Shown here: in pieces, positions 28,510 to 36,564 of the stretch
Layout of the letters: each line of letters starts with the position of its first letter
Numbering within the stretch: position 1 is the stretch's first letter
From: Geomonas anaerohicana
GTDB taxonomy: Bacteria; Desulfobacterota; Desulfuromonadia; Geobacterales; Geobacteraceae
Length of the DNA stretch: 64,000 nt
Reading direction: 5' to 3'
NCBI RefSeq assembly: GCF_016458305.1
Contig: NZ_JAEMHL010000003.1
Location: forward strand, 186,001 to 250,000
Made by a program: the position numbers and the translations under genes
Notes under the pieces: model-generated
Told to the model about the DNA's origin: nothing
Database searches by the model: none
Seen by the model: the letters and a program-made list of their open reading frames with translations, nothing else

Positions 28510-30153
28510 ATGAGAAAAAGAAAACTCCGACTCCCTCCCTACGCCAAGAGCTTCCGGTTCCGGCTCTACCTCATCTTCACCGGGACCATCGCGCTTTTGA
28601 CCGCTGCCTTCGTAACCTTCTACGTGCTCACCGAGTTGAACGCCTACCGCTCCAACATGGAGCGGGAAGGGAAGCTGCTGGCGACGGTGCTGGCCCAGAA
28701 CGCGCGCCTGCCGCTTTTTGCCGAGAACCGGGAGGCACTGGCCATCCTGGCCGAGGGGACCGTGCGCTACCCCTCGGTGCTTACGGTCTCCATCGTGGAC
28801 CGTGAGGGAAGGCTGCTGGCCCAGCAGGCAAAGACCCAGGCCGTCGCCGGGGACGTGATCGACATGCAGGTCCCCATCAGCTCCCCCAGCGGGGTCCTTT
28901 CTCCGGAGTCGGCGCTTTTGGGGCAGCCCCAGGGGAGCGAGCAGCGGGTCATCGGCGAGGTGCGCCTGAAGCTGGACACCACCGGGGCGCGCGAGCGGCT
29001 GGTCACCCTGGTGGCTGCCTCGCTGGCCATCGGCACCCTGTTCTGGATCCTGGTCTCCCTTTTGTGCTACCAGATCCTGAAAAGGGTCACCAACTCCTTC
29101 AACCTGCTCCTGGCCGGGATCGAGAAGATCGGCAGCGGCACCCTTTCCGCCCGGGTGGACCTGGACGGCGACGACGAACTGGGCAGGGCCGCCAACGCCA
29201 TCAACGCCATGGCCGCCTCCCTGGAGCTGCGCGAGTTGGAAAACCAGGCGCTGCAGGACGAACTGCTGCGCGCCATGAGGCTCGAGGTGCAGGAGGAGAA
29301 GAAACGGGTCATGGCCCGGCTGATCCAGACCAACAAGATGACCTCGCTGGGGCTGCTCCTTTCCTCCATGGCGCACGAGATCAACAACCCCAACGCGTCG
29401 ATCCGTTTTTCCGGGCACATGATCGGCAAGATGCTCGCCGATGCTCTCCCCCTGCTGGACGGGGTATGGCAGGAGGAGGGGGAATTCTACCTGGGGGGGG
29501 TGCCGTACCAGAAGGCGCGGCTGGTGCTCACCGAGAATGCGGGCAAGATCGTGGAGAACTCCGAGCGCATCGCGCAGGTGGTGCAGGGATTGCGGGATTA
29601 CGGGGTGGGGGGAGGGGGGCAACTGCGCCAGAGGCTGGATATCAACAGCGCGGTGTCGGCGGCCCTGTCGGTGCTCGCCTGCCAGATGAAACGGGACGTG
29701 CAGTTGCACACATCCCTGGGTACCTCCATTCCGACCATTGCGGGAAGCCAGCAGCAGATCGAGCAGGTGCTCATCAACCTGATCCTCAACGCCATGCAGT
29801 CCTGTGCGGGCCGTAGCGGCGAGGTCCATCTCAGTACCCGCCACGAAGCCGGGAAGGGGGAGGTGGTGGTCGAGGTGCGCGACAACGGGGCGGGCATCGC
29901 CCCGGAGACCATGGAGCGCCTGTTCGAACCCTTCTATTCCACCAAGCTCGAACTGGGCGGCAGCGGGCTTGGCCTGTACATATCGCAGTTCATCGTGTCC
30001 GAGCACGGCGGCCGGCTGCAGCTCGACTCCACCGTCGGCAAGGGGACGGTGGCGAGGGTGGTGCTGCCGGTCGCCCCTGCCTCAGTGGTGGGCGTGCTGC
30101 TCCCCGCCCAGCACGGTCAGCATCCCTCCGATCCTCTCCATCAGGTCCGTTAG
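28510..30153 (+). CDS. Membrane sensor histidine kinase with HAMP domain
   Basis: 547 residues. Two membrane helices (about 22-44, and about 162-185 containing LAIGTLFWILVSLL) enclose a periplasmic sensor of about 115 residues. A HAMP segment follows (ITNSFNLLL-like linker, then DDELGRAANAINAMA), then a coiled coil, an H-box SSMAHEINNPNASIR and a HATPase with LINLILNAMQS, DNGAGIAPE and GGSGLGLYIS. The last about 25 residues beyond the kinase fold (ending QHPSDPLHQVR) lie in a 72-base overlap with the convergent gene at 30082. It has no adjacent receiver; the sigma-54 regulator at 22766 is the likely partner by proximity. Confidence 0.9.
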   Translation: MRKRKLRLPPYAKSFRFRLYLIFTGTIALLTAAFVTFYVLTELNAYRSNMEREGKLLATVLAQNARLPLFAENREALAILAEGTVRYPSVLTVSIVDREGRLLAQQAKTQAVAGDVIDMQVPISSPSGVLSPESALLGQPQGSEQRVIGEVRLKLDTTGARERLVTLVAASLAIGTLFWILVSLLCYQILKRVTNSFNLLLAGIEKIGSGTLSARVDLDGDDELGRAANAINAMAASLELRELENQALQDELLRAMRLEVQEEKKRVMARLIQTNKMTSLGLLLSSMAHEINNPNASIRFSGHMIGKMLADALPLLDGVWQEEGEFYLGGVPYQKARLVLTENAGKIVENSERIAQVVQGLRDYGVGGGGQLRQRLDINSAVSAALSVLACQMKRDVQLHTSLGTSIPTIAGSQQQIEQVLINLILNAMQSCAGRSGEVHLSTRHEAGKGEVVVEVRDNGAGIAPETMERLFEPFYSTKLELGGSGLGLYISQFIVSEHGGRLQLDSTVGKGTVARVVLPVAPASVVGVLLPAQHGQHPSDPLHQVR

Positions 30154-30384
30154 CGCATCCCCCTGGGACCCTTCGCCGCAGATCCTGCGCATCTGGTTTA
30201 AAAGCCCTTCAAAGACATCCTCGCCGCACGCCCCCGTGACCATATCGTTGGTAAGCCGGTCGTTCAAAAGCAGACGCTTCATCTGGATCAGCTGTATCTC
30301 GACACGCAGCTTCTTGATGGTGGGCAGGTCACTTTGCTTGAGCAGCTGGAGGCATTGGTTGATGATGCAGTACTGTTGGTCCAT
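30082..30384 (-). CDS. Hypothetical helical protein
   Basis: 100 residues from the ATG at 30384, with GGGAGA upstream; the open frame to 30417 is longer but lacks an RBS there. The sequence is mostly helical (IINQCLQLLKQSDLPTIKKL, LRVEIQLIQMKRLLLNDRL, VFEGLLNQMRRI), with no membrane segment or known domain. Its last 72 bases overlap the end of the sensor kinase on the opposite strand. It may be a small accessory of the chemosensory operon encoded upstream on the same strand, but a terminator-like inverted repeat separates them. Confidence 0.55.
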   Translation of the reverse strand: MDQQYCIINQCLQLLKQSDLPTIKKLRVEIQLIQMKRLLLNDRLTNDMVTGACGEDVFEGLLNQMRRICGEGSQGDALTDLMERIGGMLTVLGGEQHAHH

Positions 30385-30585
30385 GGTCTTCTCCCGATTG
30401 CATTGACATCGAAACACCAGACGGTATTTCCAATATCCGTGCCAAGAAAGCCGGAAGAAAACCCTGTAAAAACGATCAGTTGCAGGAGGTCGCTTTGGGG
30501 GTGACGTGGGCGCCGGGTGTGCGTTTTTTTACAGATGCGCCACCTCGGCGCGCAAAAGATCGGTAAAACAGTTGCTTGTCGGGTC

Positions 30586-30620
30586 GGTGTAAAAAAAGGA
30601 ACTGTTCGTTTTTTTACACC
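30586..30620. terminator. Long A/T-armed inverted repeat, probable terminator of the chemosensory operon
   Basis: GGTGTAAAAAAA (30586-30597) and TTTTTTTACACC (30609-30620) are perfect 12-base arms around an 11-nt loop. It lies 16 bases after the stop of the receiver gene at 30637. The U-run sits inside the stem on both strands, so it can work bidirectionally. A related single arm, CGTTTTTTTACA, occurs about 85 bases away (about 30523-30534). Confidence 0.7.
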
Positions 30621-30636
30621 AGGTGCGCCCGCTTCC

Positions 30637-31008
30637 TTACCGGGACAGCACCTCGCTCACCGCTTTGATGATCTGTGCCGGCGTGAACGGCTTCAGGATG
30701 TAGCCGTTGGCCTTGGCCTCGTCCACGAGCTCGCGCATCTCGGCTTCGCTTTTGGAGGAGAGGAGCAGGATCGGGATGTCGCGGCTCACCTCGTTCTCCT
30801 TCAGCAGCTTGGCCTTCTTGTTGCCGTCCAGCATGGGCATCATGATGTCCATGATGATCAGGTCGGGCCGGTCCTTGGCGAAGATGAAGCGGTTGGCCTC
30901 TATGCCGTTGGTGGCGGTGAGCACCTGGTAGCCGGCTTGATCCAGGGCGTCCTTGGCCATGGCGAGCACCAGCTCGCTGTCGTCTATGATGAGGATCTTT
31001 TCGTTCAA
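30637..31008 (-). CDS. Single-domain response regulator
   Basis: 123 residues from the TTG at 31008, seven bases after AAGGAG; the longer frame to 31050 adds an unrelated Arg-rich stretch overlapping cheB. It is only a receiver domain: IIDDSELVL acidic pocket, phospho-acceptor in LIIMDIMMPMLDG, LLLSSK (the conserved Thr/Ser) and GYILKPFTP with the conserved Lys. It is the last gene of the chemosensory operon, so it is the likely phosphorylation target of the CheA-like kinase. The output is a CheY-like protein with no effector domain. Confidence 0.9.
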   Translation of the reverse strand: MNEKILIIDDSELVLAMAKDALDQAGYQVLTATNGIEANRFIFAKDRPDLIIMDIMMPMLDGNKKAKLLKENEVSRDIPILLLSSKSEAEMRELVDEAKANGYILKPFTPAQIIKAVSEVLSR

Positions 31009-31033
31009 GGCGCGTCTCCTTCTGGTTCGGTTT

Positions 31034-32098
31034 TTACGGCGCGGAGGCACCGGCGGTTGCGGTTTCGAGGCGCACGGCCGCGAATAATTTTTCCAGGGCG
31101 GCGGGGATGAGGTCCAACGGGACCACCTGGTCCGCCGCGTCGAGGGTTATGGCGGCCTTGGGCATGCCGAACACCGCACAGGACGGTTCGTCCTGGACGA
31201 TGGTGGTGCCGCCGGCCTCCTTGATGTGCAGCATCCCCTGGGCGCCGTCGCGCCCCATCCCGGTCAGGAGCACGGCGACCACCTGGTCGCAGCGCTGCCG
31301 GGCCAGCGACTCGAAGAATACGTCGATGGAGGGACGGCAGCAGTTGACCGGGGGGGCGTCGGTGAGCCGGATCACCCCGTCGGCCACGGTCAGGTGCCTG
31401 CCGTCGGGGGCGATGAGCGCCTCGCCGCCGCGGTAGGGGACGCTATCGCGGGCGAGCCGGACCGGCAGCGCGCATTCCCGGTCCAGCCAGTTGGCGAAGC
31501 CGGCTGCAAACCCTGGCGCGATGTGCTGCACCACGAACACCGCGCCAGGGAAGTCCGCCGGGAGGGCCTTCAAGAGGCGCATCACCGCCTTGGGGCCGCC
31601 GGTCGAGGCGCCGATGGCGAGCAGGCTGTGCCCGGAGCCGTCGGCAAGGGCGGCGAGCGGCTCTGCACGCAGCTTGCGCCGGGGGTGCCTGATGACCCTG
31701 ATCCGGGAGAGGAACCGGACCTTCTCCCGCAGCGCGGCCGCGAACTCCTCCAGCGTCCCGTCCCCGTCCAGCCTGGGCTTCTCCATGACGTCCAGCGCCC
31801 CCCGCTTGATGGCGATGAAGGCGCGGTCCACCTCGCTTGCCTCCACCGCGGCGGAAAGGACCAGCACCGGGGTGGGGCAGAGCGCCATGATCTCCTCGAT
31901 GGCGTCCAGGCCGTCCAAAACCGGCATGAGGAGGTCCATGATCACCAGGTCCGGGCGCAGCGCCTGGGCCAGTTCGACCGCCTCCCTGCCGTCGCACGCC
32001 TCGCCGACCACGTGGATGTCGTCCCCTGCCTGCAGCATGTCCTTGAGCAGCTGGCGTGCGAGAAGGGAGTCGTCGGCCAGCAGTACCCTCGTGGTCAT
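31034..32098 (-). CDS. cheB: Chemotaxis response regulator protein-glutamate methylesterase
   Basis: 354 residues. An N-terminal receiver (LLADDSLLARQL, phospho-acceptor in LVIMDLLMPVLDG) is linked to a methylesterase domain with the catalytic Ser motif GASTGGPKAVMRLL, VVQHIAPGFAAGFANWL and LLTGMGRDGAQGML, carrying the catalytic His and Asp. It removes methyl groups from the receptor glutamates, acting against CheR. It lies 47 bases after the cheA-like gene on the same strand. Confidence 0.95.
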   Translation of the reverse strand: MTTRVLLADDSLLARQLLKDMLQAGDDIHVVGEACDGREAVELAQALRPDLVIMDLLMPVLDGLDAIEEIMALCPTPVLVLSAAVEASEVDRAFIAIKRGALDVMEKPRLDGDGTLEEFAAALREKVRFLSRIRVIRHPRRKLRAEPLAALADGSGHSLLAIGASTGGPKAVMRLLKALPADFPGAVFVVQHIAPGFAAGFANWLDRECALPVRLARDSVPYRGGEALIAPDGRHLTVADGVIRLTDAPPVNCCRPSIDVFFESLARQRCDQVVAVLLTGMGRDGAQGMLHIKEAGGTTIVQDEPSCAVFGMPKAAITLDAADQVVPLDLIPAALEKLFAAVRLETATAGASAP

Positions 32099-32145
32099 AG
32101 TAGTTCCTTCCTTGGCAGCGGCGCGTGCGCACGCAATTCGTGTGC

Positions 32146-34188
32146 TCAGCCGATCAGCATCTGCACCGTTTCCAGCAACAGCCCCTGGTCGAAGGCTCCC
32201 TTGACGATATAGGCCTGGGCCCCGGCCTGCAGCGCCTGGCGCTTGTCCTCGTCGCGCGACAGCGAAGAAACGATGATCACCGGGATCTCCCGGTATTGAT
32301 CCGTGGACCGCAGCGCCCGGGTCAACTCGAACCCGTTGATCCCCGGCATCTCGACGTCGGAGATCACCAGGTCGAACTGCTCCTGGGCGCTCTTTTCCAG
32401 GGCGTCCTCGCCGGAGACCGCGGTCACCACCTGGTACCCCTGGCTCACCAGGATGCTCTGCTCCATGGTGCGGGTGGTGATGGAGTCGTCCACCACCAGC
32501 ACCTTGAGGCGGCGCTGGGCCGCCTGTACCTCTTCGGCAGAAAGCGGCGCGCGCTGTACCCCCCGGCCGGCCTCGAACAGGTCCGGAACGTTCAGGATCA
32601 GGGCCGGGTTGCCGTCGCCGAGGATGGTGGCGCCGAACAGGAACCGTACGTTACGGAACTGTTTCCCCAGCCCCTTGACCACCACCTCGCTGTAGCCCAG
32701 GTGGGCCTCGACGATGCAGGCGATGCGCTGGTCGCAGTGCTTCAGTACCACCGCCGAGAGCGGGGCGTCGCCGGCGTCGCGGCGCTCGGGGAGCCCCAGC
32801 ATCCCCGGCAGGCTGTACAGCGGCGTGGTGGCACCGCGCACCTTGATCACCTCGCCGCTCCCCAGCGTGTCGATCTCGCCGGCACGCACCTTGACGATCT
32901 CCTGCAGGTAGGTGGTGGGGATGGCGAAGGTCTCGCCGCCGCAGGCCACGATCAGGGCGTCCAGGACGGAAAGGGTGAGCGGGAGCTGCAGGGTGACCTG
33001 GGTGTAGCTGCCGGGCTCGCTGGAGAGGGTGACGCTCCCCTTGACCCGCTCGATGTTCTTCTTCACCACATCCATGCCCACACCGCGCCCGGAGACGTCG
33101 GTGACGATCTCGGCGGTGGAGAAGCCGGGACGGAAGGTGAGGTAGAGCGCCTCCTCGTCGCTGATGGCGTCCGCCTCGCGCGGGTCGAGCACCCCGCGTG
33201 CCACGGCGGCCGCCTTGATGCCGGCCGGGTCCATGCCGCGCCCGTCGTCGCGCACCTCCACCAGCACCGAGTTGCCCTGGTGACGGGCGGAGAGGAGCAC
33301 CGTGCCGCGGCGCGGTTTCCCGGCGGCGGCGCGCGCGTCCGGGGCTTCGATACCATGGCTGAGCGCGTTGGTCAAGAGGTGAATCAGGATCGGCTTGAGC
33401 CCCTCCAGGAGCACCCGGTCCATCTCGATGGCCTGCCCGACGATCTGGAACTGCACCTCGCGCCCCAGCTGCTGGGCCAGGTCCCGCACCAGGCGCTCCA
33501 GCCCGTCGGAGATGGTGCGTAGCGGCAGCATGCGCAGCCCCATGGCCTTGCCGTGCAGTTCCTGGATCAGGTAGTCGAGGTAGAGGACGTCCTCCTCGAG
33601 CTCGCCGCGGAAGGTGGCCAGCTCGGCGGCGTGCTGGTCGGGGAGGGCGTAGCCGATCTCCTTGAGACGCTCCAGCTTCGCTTCCAGGCGCTTCTTGTTG
33701 ATGATCAGCTCGCCCACCAGGTTGACCAGGTGGTCCAGGGTCTTCACGTCGGCCCGCACCGTGTCCGCGTGGGCCTCGGGTTGCGCCTCCTTGGGCTCGG
33801 CGCTTATGTGCTGCCCCAGCTCGCCCCGCTCGTATTCCGCGACGAAGCGCTCCACGTCCAGCTCGGGAGTCGTGCCACGCATCAGCGCCGAGGTGATCAG
33901 CGCCACCGCATCGGCGCCGCGCAGGAGGAGGTCGATGGCCGGGGCGTCCACCTTGCGCTCGCCGCGCTCCATCCCCTTCAGCTGCTCCTCCATGGTGTGG
34001 GTGATGGCGCTGATGTCGGCGAGTCCGACCATGCGCGCCGACCCCTTCAGGGTGTGGGCGTTGCGCAAGAGCTCGTGCAGCAGGTCGGTGCGGGCCGGGT
34101 TTTTCTCCAGTACCAGCAGGCCGCTTTGCAGCGAGGCCAGATGCTCCTCCGCCTCCCGGCAGAAGATCTCCAGGTAACGGTTCGCCAT
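32146..34188 (-). CDS. cheA: CheA-type histidine kinase with C-terminal receiver
   Basis: 680 residues. An Hpt domain (about 1-105) has the phospho-His sequence NAHTLKGSARMVGL. A dimerisation segment (VKTLDHLVNLVGELIINK) is followed by a HATPase (LLTNALSHGIEAPDARA, VEVRDDGRGMDP, FSTAEIVTDVSGRGVGMD), a CheW-like domain (about 400-530) and a C-terminal receiver (about 555-680; VVDDSITTRTMEQ, LVISDVEMPGINGFEL). The P2 CheY-binding domain is absent. CheA fused to a receiver is typical of Wsp/Frz-like systems. Its ATG follows the MCP stop directly (TAG ATG). Confidence 0.94.
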   Translation of the reverse strand: MANRYLEIFCREAEEHLASLQSGLLVLEKNPARTDLLHELLRNAHTLKGSARMVGLADISAITHTMEEQLKGMERGERKVDAPAIDLLLRGADAVALITSALMRGTTPELDVERFVAEYERGELGQHISAEPKEAQPEAHADTVRADVKTLDHLVNLVGELIINKKRLEAKLERLKEIGYALPDQHAAELATFRGELEEDVLYLDYLIQELHGKAMGLRMLPLRTISDGLERLVRDLAQQLGREVQFQIVGQAIEMDRVLLEGLKPILIHLLTNALSHGIEAPDARAAAGKPRRGTVLLSARHQGNSVLVEVRDDGRGMDPAGIKAAAVARGVLDPREADAISDEEALYLTFRPGFSTAEIVTDVSGRGVGMDVVKKNIERVKGSVTLSSEPGSYTQVTLQLPLTLSVLDALIVACGGETFAIPTTYLQEIVKVRAGEIDTLGSGEVIKVRGATTPLYSLPGMLGLPERRDAGDAPLSAVVLKHCDQRIACIVEAHLGYSEVVVKGLGKQFRNVRFLFGATILGDGNPALILNVPDLFEAGRGVQRAPLSAEEVQAAQRRLKVLVVDDSITTRTMEQSILVSQGYQVVTAVSGEDALEKSAQEQFDLVISDVEMPGINGFELTRALRSTDQYREIPVIIVSSLSRDEDKRQALQAGAQAYIVKGAFDQGLLLETVQMLIG

Positions 34189-35925
34189 CTAGGCCTCTTC
34201 CTCGGTGATCTCCTTCAGGCGCTCGGCCAGCTCCAGTATCTCGGCGATGGCCTTCTCGGTCTCGTGCGCCGACAGCGCCACCTGCTGCGCCACGTCGCGC
34301 ACCTCGGTCATGGTCTCCGCCATCTGCTCGCAGGCCGAGGTCTGCTGCTGGGTGGAGAGGGTGATTTCCTTGGCGGTGCGGGCGGTCTCCTGGGCGGTGG
34401 ACATGATGGAGGCGAAGGAGAACTGCACCTTGTCCACCAGCTGCGAAGCGGCGTCGACCGCCTTGGTCCCTTCCTCGGTGACCATGATGGTGTTGTTGGT
34501 GGCGCGCTGGATCTCGCCGATGAGCCCCTTGATCTGGCGGGTCGCCTCAACGGTGCGGTCCGCCAGGCGCTTCACCTCCTGGGCCACGATGGCGAAGCGC
34601 TTGCCCGCCTCGCCGGCGCCCGCCGCCTCGATGGCCGCGTTCAAGGCGAGCAGGTTGGTCTGGTCGCTGATCTCGTCGATGATCTCCACGATGCCGCCGA
34701 TCTTCTGGCTGTTGTCGCCCAACTCCAGCATGCTCTTGGCGATGCTCTGCACCTGGCTTCTGACCTGGCCCATCCCGTCGATGGCGTTGGTGACGTCCTC
34801 GCGGCCGCTGTTGCAGTTTCTCGTGGTGTCTTCGGCGACCGCCTCGACGCTCTTGGAGTTGCCGGTGATCATCTTGGCGGTGATGGCGATCTCCTCGCTG
34901 GTGGTGGTCACCTCCTGCACCGCGCTCGCCTGCTGGGTCGAGCCCGAGGCCTGCTGGGCGCTGATGGCCATCATCTCGTTGGCGGCGCTGGAGAGCTGGA
35001 TCACCGCCTCCTTGACCGATGCGATCAGGCGCCCGGAGCGGCCGATCTCGTCTTTGAGGTCCCTGACGATGACCGTGGTCATCACGTTGAAGGCCTCGGC
35101 CAGTTCGCCGATCTCGTCGTTACTCTCCACCGGAATGGTCTCGTCCAGGTCGCCGCCGGTGATCTTGTGCGCCTTCTCGGTCAGCTTGCGCAACGGCTGT
35201 ACCGCGCGGCTCACCACCACCAGGATGGTGATGCTCGCCACCAGCAGCATGACCGCCATGCTCCCCACGATCTGGTTTCTAAGGTCGGCCCCTTTCTGCT
35301 CGGTCTTCTCCATGGAGAACCCGATCCGGAAGGAGCCCCAATGTTTCCCTTTCACGAAGACCGGGGCCGAGAGATCCCACATGGTCTCGCCGGTGTCGCG
35401 CTTGTAGACCTGCTTCAGAATAGGTTCTACGTTCTTCGACGCAGCGACCCCGACCGGATCGCTGAAGATGCGCTTGGTGCGGCTGTTCAGCTTGTCCTTC
35501 TCCCTGTCTCCGGTGAGGGGGGCCGAGTACTTGGTGTTGTGAGTAGCGATGTAGCCGTTTCGGTCGGTGAGGACCGCGAAGACGATCTGGTCGTCCTTCA
35601 GGAATTCGTCCTCGAGTGCCTGCACCGCCTGGTCCATGAAACGGTCGAACTGGGTGTGGAACTTCGGCGGGTCGGTATTGGGTATCGGGACGTAGTGCTC
35701 GTCGAAGAGCTGCTCCTGGGTCAGGGTGCCGTTGGCCACCGCCTCCTCCATGATTCGTTCCATGGAGCGGGCGCCGGTCTGCGCCAGGATGCGCCCCTTG
35801 GAGAGGAGTTCCTCCTCCATGTTGGCGCGGCGCGAACGTACGAAGTACACCGAGAAGGCGGTCATGATGACCACCATGACCATGATCAGGACGCTGACGA
35901 TCTTTACCGATAGCTTGTTGGACAT
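34189..35925 (-). CDS. Methyl-accepting chemotaxis protein
   Basis: 578 residues. TM1 (about 8-29, [19 protein letters not shown]) and TM2 (about 210-230, [18 protein letters not shown]) flank a periplasmic sensor of about 180 residues containing a cache-like pattern ([20 protein letters not shown]). A HAMP domain (about 232-284) leads to the signalling hairpin with [20 protein letters not shown] and [21 protein letters not shown]. The C-terminus (EITEEEA) lacks the NWETF-like CheR tether. It lies between cheW and cheA in the operon, so it is the dedicated receptor of this system. Ligand unknown. Confidence 0.94.
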   Translation of the reverse strand: MSNKLSVKIVSVLIMVMVVIMTAFSVYFVRSRRANMEEELLSKGRILAQTGARSMERIMEEAVANGTLTQEQLFDEHYVPIPNTDPPKFHTQFDRFMDQAVQALEDEFLKDDQIVFAVLTDRNGYIATHNTKYSAPLTGDREKDKLNSRTKRIFSDPVGVAASKNVEPILKQVYKRDTGETMWDLSAPVFVKGKHWGSFRIGFSMEKTEQKGADLRNQIVGSMAVMLLVASITILVVVSRAVQPLRKLTEKAHKITGGDLDETIPVESNDEIGELAEAFNVMTTVIVRDLKDEIGRSGRLIASVKEAVIQLSSAANEMMAISAQQASGSTQQASAVQEVTTTSEEIAITAKMITGNSKSVEAVAEDTTRNCNSGREDVTNAIDGMGQVRSQVQSIAKSMLELGDNSQKIGGIVEIIDEISDQTNLLALNAAIEAAGAGEAGKRFAIVAQEVKRLADRTVEATRQIKGLIGEIQRATNNTIMVTEEGTKAVDAASQLVDKVQFSFASIMSTAQETARTAKEITLSTQQQTSACEQMAETMTEVRDVAQQVALSAHETEKAIAEILELAERLKEITEEEA

Positions 35926-35997
35926 GTCGAAAACCCCAGTATCTAAGTTTATGTTCCGAATTTCCTAATCACCGTTGTCTGCCCGTCGCGGCGTGCC

Positions 35998-36534
35998 TCA
36001 GGCCTCGCCCGCCACCAGTTCCGGATCGGCCAGGAGCGCCTCCATGTCGAGCAGGATCACGCTCCCCTCCTCGAGACTGAAGTGTCCCCTGAGGAACTGC
36101 GTCTTGATGCCCGACCCCGCTGCGACCGGCTCGAAGTCATCGAAGCACAGCCCCTGTACCCCGTGCGCCGCCTCGGCCAGGATCCCGGTGGCGAAGTTGT
36201 CGCCGCGCACAACCAGGATGCGCCCGGTCGGGCCGATCTCGGGCTGGGGGAGCCCCAGCATGGGGCGGATGTCGATGGCGGCCGTTATCTCACCGCGCAG
36301 GTTGAAGATCCCCCTGATCAGGCTCTGCACCGCCGGGACCCGCACCAGCTTCGGGATGCGGATCACCTCCGAGGCGTAGTGGGTCTCGAAGGCGTAGCGT
36401 TTGCCGCCCAGGGTGAACACGAGGCATTCCAGCGTCTCCTTCGCCTCGCTTTCCTCCTCGGCGAGCGCCTGCCAGTATTCTTCCCGCATCTGGGTCAGGA
36501 TGGTGCGGATGTCGTAGCTGTTGTCGTCTCCCAT
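35998..36534 (-). CDS. cheW: CheW-like coupling protein
   Basis: 178 residues. An N-terminal extension of about 35 residues (MREEYWQALAEEESEAKETL) precedes the CheW fold (LVFTLGGKRYAFETHYASEV, VPAVQSLIRGIFNLRGEIT, IDIRPMLGLP). CheW links the receptor to CheA. It follows cheR by 30 bases and precedes the MCP gene by 72 bases, all on the minus strand. Confidence 0.93.
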   Translation of the reverse strand: MGDDNSYDIRTILTQMREEYWQALAEEESEAKETLECLVFTLGGKRYAFETHYASEVIRIPKLVRVPAVQSLIRGIFNLRGEITAAIDIRPMLGLPQPEIGPTGRILVVRGDNFATGILAEAAHGVQGLCFDDFEPVAAGSGIKTQFLRGHFSLEEGSVILLDMEALLADPELVAGEA

Positions 36535-36564
36535 CTCAAATACCTCTCATGGCGGCAGCGGCGG

